Of a stretch of DNA of 64,000 bases, positions 8,291 to 16,094 are shown one piece after another. A program made the position numbers and the translations under genes. The DNA is from Advenella mandrilli. GTDB lineage: Bacteria; Pseudomonadota; Gammaproteobacteria; Burkholderiales; Burkholderiaceae_B. Within the stretch, counting starts at the first letter, position 1, and each line of letters begins with the position of its first letter. The notes below the pieces were generated by a model, which was not told where the DNA came from, did no database searches, and worked only from the letters and a program-made list of their open reading frames with translations. The stretch spans positions 62,001-126,000 of the forward strand of contig NZ_JAENGP010000002.1 in NCBI RefSeq assembly GCF_016595155.1, given 5' to 3'.

Positions 8291-10080
8291 AATTATCTTT
8301 ATTACGCTCCCGAAACGGGATTTTTGTTTTAGCCATTCTATTTATGGTTATTGCCCTGTTCAGGTCAACCTATGCCCAGTTTGGCGATGTGGCTGCAGGG
8401 CAATTTTCAAACCCTGACAGTTATTACAAACTGGTACTGCTGGAAGGCTATGCCCAAGGCCATCCCATTAATTTTAACCCCCGTGACAATGCGCCCGATG
8501 GCAACTGGATTCATTGGTCTTTGCCGCATAGCTGGACAGTATGGCAACTGCACAAGATTTTTACCCTGTTTGGCCTGGATACCCAAAGTGCCTTAATCTG
8601 GGCCGGTGCCAGCCTGACCCTGTTAAGCATGTTGCTGTTAACGGCACTGGTGGCGGCTACTGTTTTAAGCATTGGCACCTACAAAGCCACTTTGGCAACC
8701 GCCCTGTTAATGGCCAGCAGCCTGCCATTAGGTGGGTACGGACAATTGCAACAAGTTACCCACCATATTTTTATGCTGGTGCCCATTGCTGGGGCCGCCC
8801 TGTGTGTTATAAGCGCCCTTAACACCCCCAGTGTTATCAGGGATACACTTGGCGGAGTACTAGCAGGCCTGGCTTTGTGGATATCACCAGAAACCATGCC
8901 GCTAGTGGTTATTATGGTGGTATTGCGTATGGCAATTCGCCTGCAATTTCCTGACAGTGGAAAAATCTGGCCCATGGCTGCCGGGCTAAGCGGCATGCTA
9001 TTGCTGGCATGGCTGATAGACCCACCACCACCCACCTTTTCTGTCTGGTCTTTGGATCATGTCAGCCTGGCCTGGTTGCTGTTTGTTTGCCTTACCGCCC
9101 TTGTCATGCTGGTTGCGGATTATGTCACTGCCTATGAGATAGGTGCACCAAAATCTTTTGCCTGGGTTAGCATTACTGGCATTACAGTGGCCAGCATTTG
9201 GTTGCTGCTTACACCCGGTGCCACTGCCGGCGCCAGTGGCTTGTTACCCGATGAATTAAAAACGGTTTGGTGGGCGCAAATTCAGGAACTGAAGCCCGCT
9301 ACCAGTTCCCCTGAAAAAATGATTGCATGGCTCACGACCCCAATGGTGGCCGGGTTGCTGGCGCTTTATTGGACATGGCATAAACGCCTGCTTTGGCTGG
9401 GTGTTTTGGGTATGGGTGCCCTGCTTTATGCCTTGCTAGGGGGGCTTCATGTCCGCATGGGTGCAGCAGGCGCTTTGGTGTCTGCATTGGCTTTTGGGTT
9501 GTCGGTAAGCTATATGCCCGTTTTTGCCAACGAAGAAAAACGACATTCCATCAAGGCCCAAACGGGCGGAGTATTGCTGGTTCTATTGGGACCATTGCAA
9601 CTATTGGCCATTATTGGCGTTGCCCTGCTGGACAATGACAGCGCTATTCTTAATGCAAATAAAGACAAAAAAAATCAGTGTGCCATGCAGGATATTGCCC
9701 CACAGTTAAACGCCTTACCCCCTTCGGTTATTCTAACCACCAGCAGCGCGGCTTCTGAACTACTTTACCGTACCCATCACAAGGTAATTGCGGGTAATTA
9801 TCACCATAATGTAGGTGGGTTGCTGGATGTGCACAGGGCCTTGCTGGATACAGAACCGTGGGAAACGGCTAAAGAAATTATTAAAAAACGGAATGTTGAG
9901 TATATTCTTGTATGCCAATCAGCCCAGGATGACGTAGCGGAGAAGTTGCGTCCAACTTTTTTTCATAATTGGCTGGCCAATTCCAAGCCCATATCCGGTA
10001 TAGAACCGATAGATTTAAACTCAACAACCAAGAGTAATTGGCGACTGTTCCAAACTACACAGCCACAAAATCATGATTAA
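8287..10080 (+). CDS. STT3/GT-C-like integral membrane glycosyltransferase
   Basis: A 597-residue protein with about ten or more hydrophobic helices between residues 10 and 470 and a soluble C-terminal part. After the first helix comes NPDSYYKLVLLEGYAQG (42-58) and then DGNWIHWSLPHSW, a layout like the first periplasmic loop of STT3/GT-C enzymes, whose acidic residue (here Asp44) binds metal and lipid-linked sugar. The C-terminal segment PPSVILTTSSAASELLYRTH...VIAGNYHHN also recalls STT3-like proteins. It would take a sugar from a polyprenyl carrier, plausibly made by the upstream GT2. The acceptor (protein, lipid or polymer) is unknown. Start codon coupling (ATGA) with GT2 and an 8-base overlap with the PAP2 gene define one operon. 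Confidence 0.65.
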   Translation: MKLSLLRSRNGIFVLAILFMVIALFRSTYAQFGDVAAGQFSNPDSYYKLVLLEGYAQGHPINFNPRDNAPDGNWIHWSLPHSWTVWQLHKIFTLFGLDTQSALIWAGASLTLLSMLLLTALVAATVLSIGTYKATLATALLMASSLPLGGYGQLQQVTHHIFMLVPIAGAALCVISALNTPSVIRDTLGGVLAGLALWISPETMPLVVIMVVLRMAIRLQFPDSGKIWPMAAGLSGMLLLAWLIDPPPPTFSVWSLDHVSLAWLLFVCLTALVMLVADYVTAYEIGAPKSFAWVSITGITVASIWLLLTPGATAGASGLLPDELKTVWWAQIQELKPATSSPEKMIAWLTTPMVAGLLALYWTWHKRLLWLGVLGMGALLYALLGGLHVRMGAAGALVSALAFGLSVSYMPVFANEEKRHSIKAQTGGVLLVLLGPLQLLAIIGVALLDNDSAILNANKDKKNQCAMQDIAPQLNALPPSVILTTSSAASELLYRTHHKVIAGNYHHNVGGLLDVHRALLDTEPWETAKEIIKKRNVEYILVCQSAQDDVAEKLRPTFFHNWLANSKPISGIEPIDLNSTTKSNWRLFQTTQPQNHD

Positions 10081-11201
10081 CCGTTTTCAATCCAGTTCCC
10101 TTGATTTCAAAGCGGGGAGCTTTCTTTTTAGCTTGGTTTTACTGTATGCGGCAATTGTTTTTTTCATTAGTCCTGTTACTTTGCCTGAATATTTAGCCTT
10201 GATAGGAACTTATGGCAAAACACTACCTATTGCTTTTATTGCCATTTTTCTTATTACGCAAATAACAGGCATTATTACGCTTGGCATAAAAACCAAATTC
10301 AAGGCGTCACCTTTCGCATTCTGTTTTAACAAATTAAAAGAAAAATGGCAGCAAGACCGGTTTTTCAGCTTTATTTGGCCAATTTCCACGCTGATCATTC
10401 TTATTCCAAGTTTTAATGTTTTCAAGCAAACCATCTTGTATGAACGGGGATTTACTACAGACCCTTTATTGGCAATAATTGGATTTTTATATTTTTCAAA
10501 ATGACCCCGGCCTTATTTTACATTCATTAATCGGTAGCCTGGAAACCACTTTGGTAATTGATAATTTATACCATGCCTGGTTTTTACCCATGATTTTAGG
10601 TGTTATTCTGGTTTCAATTTGTTCATCAGCAACAATCCGGATTCGCTATATGAGCTGTTATATATTCAGTTGGGTTATGATCGGTTCAATACTGGCATGG
10701 TTATTTCCCTCTGCCGGGCCTTGTTTTTATATTGATTTCATTAACCCTAATCATGAAAGTTATACAAAGTTAATGAACAAGCTTTACACCTATCATCAAG
10801 AAACACCTGTTAATGCTTTAATTTATCAACAATATCTGGCTGATGCTTTTAATAAAAATAATGTAGCTATTGGAGGAGGAATTTCAGCCATGCCCAGTGT
10901 TCATGTAGCTCTTGCCACACTTTTTGCACTTGGCAGCTTTTCAGTTAACAAATGGCTTGGCTATACAATGAGCTTTTATGCGCTTTTTATATGGTTTGGT
11001 TCCGTTTATTTAGGCTGGCATTATTTTGTTGATGGTTTGGTTTCGGTGGTTTTAATTGGGTTGTTTTGGAAATGGTTACTGGTTTTGGAAACAAAAAAAC
11101 AATGGGCAATAACCCGCAAGGTCATTGCCCCATTTAAAACAAACGCAATCAAATACCCCAGCTCAAGGCTTCAACAACAAAGCCCCTGCTCTCTCCCTTG
11201 A
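10073..11201 (+). pseudogene. PAP2-family membrane phosphatase interrupted by a frameshift
   Basis: Two abutting frames together encode one PAP2-like (inositolphosphotransferase/AUR1-type) protein of about 375 residues. Frame one runs 10073-10504 and ends GFLYFSK-stop; frame two is open across 10479-11201 and continues with FQNDPGLILH. Conserved family sequence switches frame at TATATTTTTCAAAATGA (about 10488-10504); removal of one T from the T5 run restores a continuous frame. The second part holds the catalytic motifs AMPSVHVALATL (SxxxH) and GWHYFVDG (H...D), and FPSAGPCF. It overlaps the STT3-like gene by 8 bases and runs 39 bases into the convergent oxidoreductase gene. It could be a real pseudogene, a phase-variable switch, programmed frameshifting or a sequencing error. 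Confidence 0.75.
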
Positions 11202-12137
11202 TTCCAGCATTTCATGTGCCTTGGCGGCATCTGCCAGTGCAAAGGCCATGCCCGGTTCGGCCTTGATGGCCCCCTGCTCCAGCGCATTGAACAGGTTGTG
11301 GCTCATGCTGTCCAGCATGTGTCTTTCCCTGGCGTAATGAAACACGCTAGGCCGCGTCAGGCTGTTGGATTTGGCAAACAGGGCAGATACCTCAAACGGC
11401 GCCACGCTGCCCGACGATTGCCCGAAGTTAACCAGGTGTCCACAAATGGCCAAGCTGTCCAGCGAGCCCTGGAAGGTGTCTTTACCCACCGAGTCATAGG
11501 CCACATTTACGCCTTTGCCATTCGTGATGTCTAGCACCTGTTCCACAACGTTTTCTTCACGGTACAAAATGGTGTGCGCACAGCCGGCCTGGCGAGCCAG
11601 TTCGGCTTTTTCGGCATTGCCAACCGTGCCTATTACGGTCGCCCCCAGGTGGCTGGCCCACTGGCATAGCAAACGCCCCACACCACCGGCAGCGGCATGT
11701 ACCAGTACCCGCTCACCGGGTTTAACGGGGTGTACCTGTTTTACCAGCATTTCTGCGGTCAGGCCTTTAAGCAAAAGGGTGGCGGCCAGGTCGTCGCTAA
11801 TGCTGTCGGGCAGGCGGATGGCAAGGTCGGCGGGCAGCAGGCGCTCCGAGGCGTAAACGCCATAGCTGCGGGTAATGTAGCCAATTCTGTCACCAACGGT
11901 AAAGTTGTTAACTTGTGAGCCGGTTTCTTCTACTATGCCCACGGCTTCTATACCGGGAATGCCCGGTAGCGGCAGGGTTTGGTAAAGGCCGGAGCGCACG
12001 TAAACATCATGAAAGTTCACGCCAATGGCGGTTTGCCGGATACGCAGTTCGTTGGGGCCGGGTTTGCCTACGGTGATGGTTTGCGGCTGTAAAACGCCGG
12101 GGCCACCGGGTTGGTGAATGACTATTGCCTGTGCCAT
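11163..12137 (-). CDS. NADPH:quinone oxidoreductase-like MDR enzyme
   Basis: A 324-residue zinc-free medium-chain dehydrogenase/reductase of the quinone oxidoreductase type. GroES-like N-terminal domain with GVNFHDVYVRSGLY and PGIPGIEAVGIV; Rossmann domain with the NADPH motif HAAAGGVGRLLCQWA (about residues 139-153). The cysteine/histidine zinc ligands of alcohol dehydrogenases are not present. The frame is open to 12173, but family sequence begins at ATG 12137 (MAQAIVIHQ). It is convergent with the PAP2 gene and overlaps its 3' end, and has no obvious operon partner. It likely reduces quinones or alpha,beta-unsaturated carbonyls with NADPH. Confidence 0.88.
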   Translation of the reverse strand: MAQAIVIHQPGGPGVLQPQTITVGKPGPNELRIRQTAIGVNFHDVYVRSGLYQTLPLPGIPGIEAVGIVEETGSQVNNFTVGDRIGYITRSYGVYASERLLPADLAIRLPDSISDDLAATLLLKGLTAEMLVKQVHPVKPGERVLVHAAAGGVGRLLCQWASHLGATVIGTVGNAEKAELARQAGCAHTILYREENVVEQVLDITNGKGVNVAYDSVGKDTFQGSLDSLAICGHLVNFGQSSGSVAPFEVSALFAKSNSLTRPSVFHYARERHMLDSMSHNLFNALEQGAIKAEPGMAFALADAAKAHEMLESRERAGALLLKP

Positions 12138-12315
12138 GTGTTTTTGTTTCCTGTGTGTTGTATGTATTTCCAATTAGAGCGTGGGAACTGGCTGGTATGG
12201 TGATGCCCAATGATAACCGGTGAATTTAGTGGTAGATAAATTTGCCGTTTTATGTGGTGAAGTAAAGCGCTTCTATTGTATTGTTGCAATTCTTTGACTT
12301 AATTATTTTCTAAAA

Positions 12316-12573
12316 ATGAAAGCCAAACATAAATCCATGCCGTCTTTAAAAAACGATGCTGCGGCTGAACAGTTCGTTGCAGATGCCGATCTGACGAAAT
12401 ATGATTTATCCGGTTTTAAACCCATGCATTTTGAACTGGAACCCAAATCAGCGGCGCTAAGCATGCGTTTGCCCATATCACTGCTCAATGCCCTGAAAGC
12501 CAAGGCAAAAGCAAAAGGTATTCCATATACACGTTATATACGCATGTTATTGGAAACGGATGTGTCCCGCTGA
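12316..12573 (+). CDS. CopG/BrnA-type ribbon-helix-helix antitoxin without an adjacent toxin
   Basis: An 85-residue protein. The C-terminal part, ALSMRLPISLLNALKAKAKAKGIPYTRYIRMLL (about 48-80), has the strand-helix-helix pattern of CopG-like antitoxins, and the segment DLSGFKPMHFELEPK before it resembles BrnA. Such proteins normally lie next to a BrnT or RelE-type toxin and repress their own operon. The 178 bases upstream contain no BrnT-like frame, and downstream there is only the repeat element. It therefore appears to be an orphan or the remnant of a toxin-antitoxin pair. Function as a DNA-binding protein is likely. Confidence 0.7.
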   Translation: MKAKHKSMPSLKNDAAAEQFVADADLTKYDLSGFKPMHFELEPKSAALSMRLPISLLNALKAKAKAKGIPYTRYIRMLLETDVSR

Positions 12574-12628
12574 GTGATTGCGGTGGTAGGCATTCCCATG
12601 CGAAGTGAACTGTCCTCTATGCGCCGTG

Positions 12629-12796
12629 ACCACCCCGGCGCTTCGCGCCACCCCTCCACAGAGGGGAATTTATGCTAAGTTCACCTGCATCTGTTATAAG
12701 TTCACTAGCGGAGCGGAATGCATATACCGGTATATCCACGAAGCAGGAAAATTCCCCTCCTGCGGAGGGGTGGCAGGCGCAGCCTGACGGGGTGGT
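12629..12796. repeat. Palindromic repeat element with inverted ACCACCCC/GGGGTGGT ends
   Basis: The element starts ACCACCCCGGCGCTTCGCGCC followed by ACCCCTCC and AGAGGGGAAT. It ends with the near-inverse: ATTCCCCTCC, GGAGGGGTGG, then GACGGGGTGGT. Its middle holds a perfect 14-bp palindrome ATATACCGGTATAT (12722-12735). The same modules recur at 17990-18250, so this is a dispersed family in the genome, REP/MITE-like in form and without coding capacity. Confidence 0.75.
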
Positions 12797-12838
12797 TGCC
12801 AAATAGGACGTGGTTGAGCAATAGGCTCAAAACGTCCA

Positions 12839-12851
12839 CTATACGGTATAG
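12839..12851. promoter_or_regulatory. Palindrome upstream of the small antitoxin-like gene, candidate operator
   Basis: CTATACGGTATAG is a perfect 6-bp inverted repeat around one G. It lies about 57 bases before ATG 12908 and about 20 bases before a -10-like TAAAAT (12871-12876), i.e. over the expected -35 region. That position fits autorepression, as in many toxin-antitoxin operons. The link is inferred. Confidence 0.4.
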
Positions 12852-12907
12852 GTAATTGCAAAAAATCTGCTAAAATGTACTTTATTACTAGCAAAAAGGA
12901 AGTGCTC

Positions 12908-13087
12908 ATGGCTACTGTATCCTTTGATAAAGATTTTGTAGTCAAAGATAAAGAATCCATTAAACGGATTCACCAGGATTTGGCATCTCCCCGTCAAATC
13001 ACGGTAAAAAAACGTGACTATAAAGCCGAAAACAAACGGGGCGTTCAGTTATTAAAACAACAATTGTCCAACTTAAAAATCTGCTAA
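12908..13087 (+). CDS. Small antitoxin-like protein paired with the GNAT gene
   Basis: A 59-residue basic protein, MATVSFDKDF... with KKRDYKAENKRGVQLLKQQL at its C-terminus. I recognise the pattern as the small gene that often precedes GNAT-family genes of this type, but it has no named domain that I can assign. ATG 12908 has AAGGAAG seven bases upstream; an earlier frame start at 12875 lacks one. The last 25 bases overlap the GNAT frame. A role as antitoxin or partner of the acetyltransferase is inferred from the two-gene arrangement, small size and upstream palindrome. Confidence 0.6.
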   Translation: MATVSFDKDFVVKDKESIKRIHQDLASPRQITVKKRDYKAENKRGVQLLKQQLSNLKIC

Positions 13088-13620
13088 AAGAGCTTGGTGA
13101 AACCTCAACCACCAAGCTCCTTTCCCAATTTTGTTGCAATCTTAATGCTGATGTAGAAAATTTTCTTACACAACCCGGCAAAGCCATTCGATTTGAACAA
13201 ACTGACAATGCCAGAACTTATCTTATTCTGAATGACGACTCTGGTGAGATACTGGCATATTTTTCATTATCTTTCAAAGAGTTGCGGCTGACAAATACCA
13301 GTATCAGTAAATCAAAAATTCAACGCATGGATGGTATTTCAAAAAATGCCGGGCGCATCCGTGCATTCCTCATTGGTCAAATAGGAAAAAACACTGCGGT
13401 TGCATCCAATCCAATATCCCTGGAAAACATTCTTTCTGAAATCTACGCTGTCATTTCAGCAGCGAAAGAACTGATTGGTGGTCGCATAATTATTCTGGAA
13501 TGCGAAGATTCCGAGGATTTAATTAAACTTTATGAGCGACACGGTTTTACCCTTATTGCAACACTTGACCCCCAACAATCACGACTTCGTAGCATGTATA
13601 CGCATGTTATTGAACGTTGA
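13063..13620 (+). CDS. GNAT-family N-acetyltransferase, non-standard start
   Basis: The frame is open from 13024 to 13620 and reads NLLKELGETSTTKLLSQF then ADVENFL, a lipid-like extended GNAT family start, ending in IIILECEDSEDLIKLYERHGF, the last strand-helix of a GNAT fold. RIRAFLIGQIGKN is the acetyl-CoA-binding region. There is no ATG, GTG or TTG before conserved sequence: candidates are ATT 13063 (about 185 residues) or CTG 13081; TTG 13282 would remove the first third of the protein. The frame is -1 relative to the upstream small gene, with which it overlaps 25 bases. Translation may therefore depend on coupling, a rare start codon or a -1 frameshift. It may be a toxin-type acetyltransferase, but its substrate is unknown. 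Confidence 0.65.
   Translation: MVQLKNLLKELGETSTTKLLSQFCCNLNADVENFLTQPGKAIRFEQTDNARTYLILNDDSGEILAYFSLSFKELRLTNTSISKSKIQRMDGISKNAGRIRAFLIGQIGKNTAVASNPISLENILSEIYAVISAAKELIGGRIIILECEDSEDLIKLYERHGFTLIATLDPQQSRLRSMYTHVIER
13090..13119 (+). other. Stem-loop just after the antitoxin stop codon, inside the GNAT frame
   Basis: GAGCTTGGTG (13090-13099) and CACCAAGCTC (13110-13119) form a perfect 10-bp stem with a 10-base loop. It begins two bases after the stop of the small gene and lies about 10 bases after CTTAAAAATC. No T-tract follows, so it is a poor terminator. It may attenuate, couple or stimulate frameshifting into the GNAT frame. Confidence 0.6.
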
Positions 13621-13716
13621 GTGATGACAGCATATTTCCAGTCAAGCACCGGTCAACCAAATTTTAAAATATGCATTTCCACACGGAGCATGGGAACGCC
13701 CCCCCGCCACAACCTC

Positions 13717-14451
13717 CTACCCATAATGCCGCAAGGCAAAGTCAATTTCCTCTGCACAGTTTTGCAGCTCTGCCACTGCCTTGTCTTCTTCCATCAGGCT
13801 ATAGCGTTTGTCTGAAACAATGAAACCCAGTGAGGCGTTGATTTGGTGCTGTTTGTTCTGGTACGGGATGGCAATGCCCACCACGCCTTGGTTCAATTCG
13901 CTGAAGGTAGCCCAATAGCCTTTTTTACGGATTTCCTTCAATTGCTCATGAATGGTTTGCGCTTCCAGCCCGGCAAATTCGCCGGTGTTGTCTGCCATGA
14001 CTTTACGCAACTGGGGTTTGGATAGTGTGGATAGCACGCATTTTGACAACGCCCCCTTGAACAAGGGCATGCGCTTGCCACGCACGAAGCTGATTTTTAA
14101 ATTTTCTTCCCCGAAGGCATGGCTGACGGTAATGATGCGATCGGCATATATGGTGCCCAGCACGACATCGGAACCGGACTTTTCTGCCAGGCTGCGCATG
14201 GCCTGCGAGGAAGCCTGGATTAAAGGGTCAATATTCCTGATTTGGTAGTCCAGCTCGATAATGCGCGTGCCCAGCACGTAGCGGGCACCCGAGCTGTGCC
14301 GCAACAAGCCGGCGTTATTCAATTCTTTGGCGTAACGATACATGGTAGGCACGGCATAACCCAAATGCTCGGCCATTTCTTCTATGGTCCACGAGGGGTG
14401 TTCTGGCGTGAAAAGATCCAGCACATTCAGCATTTTGGTCAAACTAGACAT
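13717..14451 (-). CDS. IclR-family transcriptional regulator
   Basis: A 244-residue regulator with an N-terminal winged helix-turn-helix (WTIEEMAEHLGYAVPTMYRY, about residues 21-40) and a C-terminal IclR effector-binding domain (about 70-240), including GVVGIAIPYQNK. IclR proteins usually control divergently transcribed catabolic genes and respond to a small aromatic or organic acid. It is divergent from the VOC-FAH-Bug-SDR operon with 144 bases between the starts, so it is the probable regulator of that operon. Whether it represses or activates cannot be told. Confidence 0.9.
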   Translation of the reverse strand: MSSLTKMLNVLDLFTPEHPSWTIEEMAEHLGYAVPTMYRYAKELNNAGLLRHSSGARYVLGTRIIELDYQIRNIDPLIQASSQAMRSLAEKSGSDVVLGTIYADRIITVSHAFGEENLKISFVRGKRMPLFKGALSKCVLSTLSKPQLRKVMADNTGEFAGLEAQTIHEQLKEIRKKGYWATFSELNQGVVGIAIPYQNKQHQINASLGFIVSDKRYSLMEEDKAVAELQNCAEEIDFALRHYG

Positions 14452-14537
14452 GGGGGAAACCCGGTTTTTTGGTGGAAAAACTTCACATTATACCGTTTTA
14501 CAAAAACTTATAATATTTTATTTATTTGATAATTGAT

Positions 14538-14560
14538 TTATATTAAATAATTAAATATAA
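14538..14560. promoter_or_regulatory. AT-rich near-palindrome in the iclR/VOC spacer, candidate IclR site
   Basis: A 23-base near-palindrome starts TTATATT and ends AATATAA-like (AAATATAA), centred between the divergent genes with three mismatched positions on each arm. IclR-family operators are commonly AT-rich palindromes between divergent genes. The whole spacer is AT-rich, so chance symmetry is possible. Confidence 0.3.
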
Positions 14561-14595
14561 TAATTTTCATTGTTTTTATTAAATAGTGATAAATT

Positions 14596-15159
14596 ATGAG
14601 TTTTATCAAAGAAGATGTGCAAAAACCAGCCTTGTCTTTTAGTCATGTCGGCATTTTTGTCAAAGATATTGCCCGCATGACGCAGTTTTACCAGCAGGCG
14701 TTGCAAATGTTCATTACCGACAAAGGCGTGATTGGCGGCAAAGACATCGTGTTCCTTAGCCAGAACCCAGAAGAACATCATCAAATGGCATTGGTAAGCG
14801 GTCGCCCCGAAGAAGTCACTTTCAGTGTGATTAACCAGATTTCAATGCGGGTACAGGATTTACCCACCCTGCGCAATTATTACGCCAGCCTGAAAGCGGC
14901 CGGTGCCGAAAAAATGGACCCCAGCACCCATGGCAACGCCCTTTCCATCTACAGCTTTGACCCGGAAGGTAACCGGATTGAGGTGTTTATGGACACCGAA
15001 TGGTATTGCGACCAGCCGCTTAAGGAAACCATTGACTTTAGCCTGAGCGATGACGAAATCATGGCCCGGGTCAAGGAAATTGCCCAGGCATCTCCCAAGT
15101 TCATGCCCCGTTCCGAATGGGTAAAGCAAATGCATGACCTTATGAGCCCCAAAGATTAA
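14596..15159 (+). CDS. VOC-superfamily (glyoxalase/extradiol dioxygenase-like) protein
   Basis: A 187-residue single VOC domain: FSHVGIFVKDIARMTQFYQQALQM (about 14-37) gives the first metal-type His, HHQMALV the next and GNRIEVFMD (about 133-141) the terminal Glu, the HxnHxnE pattern of these metalloenzymes. The last 45 residues are an extra helical tail (PRSEWVKQMHDLM). It opens a four-gene operon with an FAH-family hydrolase, a solute-binding protein and an SDR. A ring-cleavage or isomerase-type step in catabolism of an aromatic or keto acid is likely, but the substrate is not evident. Confidence 0.82.
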   Translation: MSFIKEDVQKPALSFSHVGIFVKDIARMTQFYQQALQMFITDKGVIGGKDIVFLSQNPEEHHQMALVSGRPEEVTFSVINQISMRVQDLPTLRNYYASLKAAGAEKMDPSTHGNALSIYSFDPEGNRIEVFMDTEWYCDQPLKETIDFSLSDDEIMARVKEIAQASPKFMPRSEWVKQMHDLMSPKD

Positions 15160-15212
15160 ACCCCACAAGTATCCCATTGAATTTTTGATATTAAATAAGC
15201 AGGAAGAAAAAA

Positions 15213-16064
15213 ATGAAATTAATCAGTTTTAACTTGAACAATGAAGAAACATTCGGTGCCGTGAATGGCGATGATGTGATCAACCTGAAGCCTTTGTTTG
15301 AAGGCGAAGCCAACACCCTTAAAGAGGTACTTGAAAAAGACCTGCTGGCCAAGGCCGAACAGCTGGCTGCCAATGCAACAGCCACCCTGAAGTTTGCTGA
15401 CCTTGAGTTGCTGCCCGTAATTCCGGAACCCGGCAAGATTTTCTGTATCGGGCTGAACTACGACGAGCACGTAAAAGAAACCAATAAAGAAAAAACCGAG
15501 TCACCGGTAATTTTCCTGCGTGTGGCAGAATCCCAGGTTGCCCACAACGACAGTATTGTGCTGCCTCCTGAGTCTGTCAAACTGGATTACGAAGGTGAAA
15601 TCGCGATTGTGATTGGCAAGGGTGGCCGCCGCATTTCAGAAGAAGATTCCTGGGATCACATTGCCGGTTATGCCTGCTACAACGACGGCAGTATCCGCGA
15701 CTGGCAAACCGCCACGTCACAGTGGGGTCCGGGCAAGAACTTCTGGAAAACCGGTGGTTTCGGCCCATGGATGGTCACGGCCGATGAAATTGAAGCCAAC
15801 CAGAAAATGACATTGATTACCCGCCTGAACGGGGTTGAAATGCAGCGTGCCACTACCGACATGCTGATTCACAGCATTCCACGCCAGATTGCCTATATTT
15901 CTTCTTTCCTGCCCCTGAACCCGGGTGACGTGATTGTGACCGGTACCCCTGGTGGTGTGGGCGCCAAACGCAACCCGCCCGTTTTCATGAAAGAAGGTGA
16001 TGTGGTTGAAATTGAAGTGGATGCCGTTGGTGTCCTGCGCAATACCATTGCTGCCGAAGTTTGA
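15213..16064 (+). CDS. Fumarylacetoacetate hydrolase (FAH)-family protein
   Basis: A 283-residue member of the FAH superfamily. The N-terminal quarter is the small FAH-type domain; the catalytic barrel begins at IFCIGLNYDEHVKETN (about 75-90). Metal ligands are expected in LDYEGEIAIVIGKGGRRIS (the two glutamates) and in the downstream Asp (NDGSIRDWQ). The C-terminus has DVIVTGTPGGVGAKRNPP, characteristic of the family. AGGAAG precedes ATG 15213. Members hydrolyse or decarboxylate 2,4-diketo acids or acylpyruvates, often right after ring cleavage, consistent with the VOC gene just upstream. Confidence 0.92.
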   Translation: MKLISFNLNNEETFGAVNGDDVINLKPLFEGEANTLKEVLEKDLLAKAEQLAANATATLKFADLELLPVIPEPGKIFCIGLNYDEHVKETNKEKTESPVIFLRVAESQVAHNDSIVLPPESVKLDYEGEIAIVIGKGGRRISEEDSWDHIAGYACYNDGSIRDWQTATSQWGPGKNFWKTGGFGPWMVTADEIEANQKMTLITRLNGVEMQRATTDMLIHSIPRQIAYISSFLPLNPGDVIVTGTPGGVGAKRNPPVFMKEGDVVEIEVDAVGVLRNTIAAEV

Positions 16065-16094
16065 TATTAAATACCTAGAACACTGGAGACTTTC

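Noticed and set aside
12605-12802. Short open frames of about 60 codons on both strands
   Set aside because: They lie within the palindromic repeat element and have no family similarity; symmetry of the repeat creates them.
13621-13716. Degraded palindrome GCATTTCC...GCATGGGAAC near 13672
   Set aside because: The stem is imperfect and too short to call a terminator; noted only as a possible decayed relative of the 40449 hairpin.
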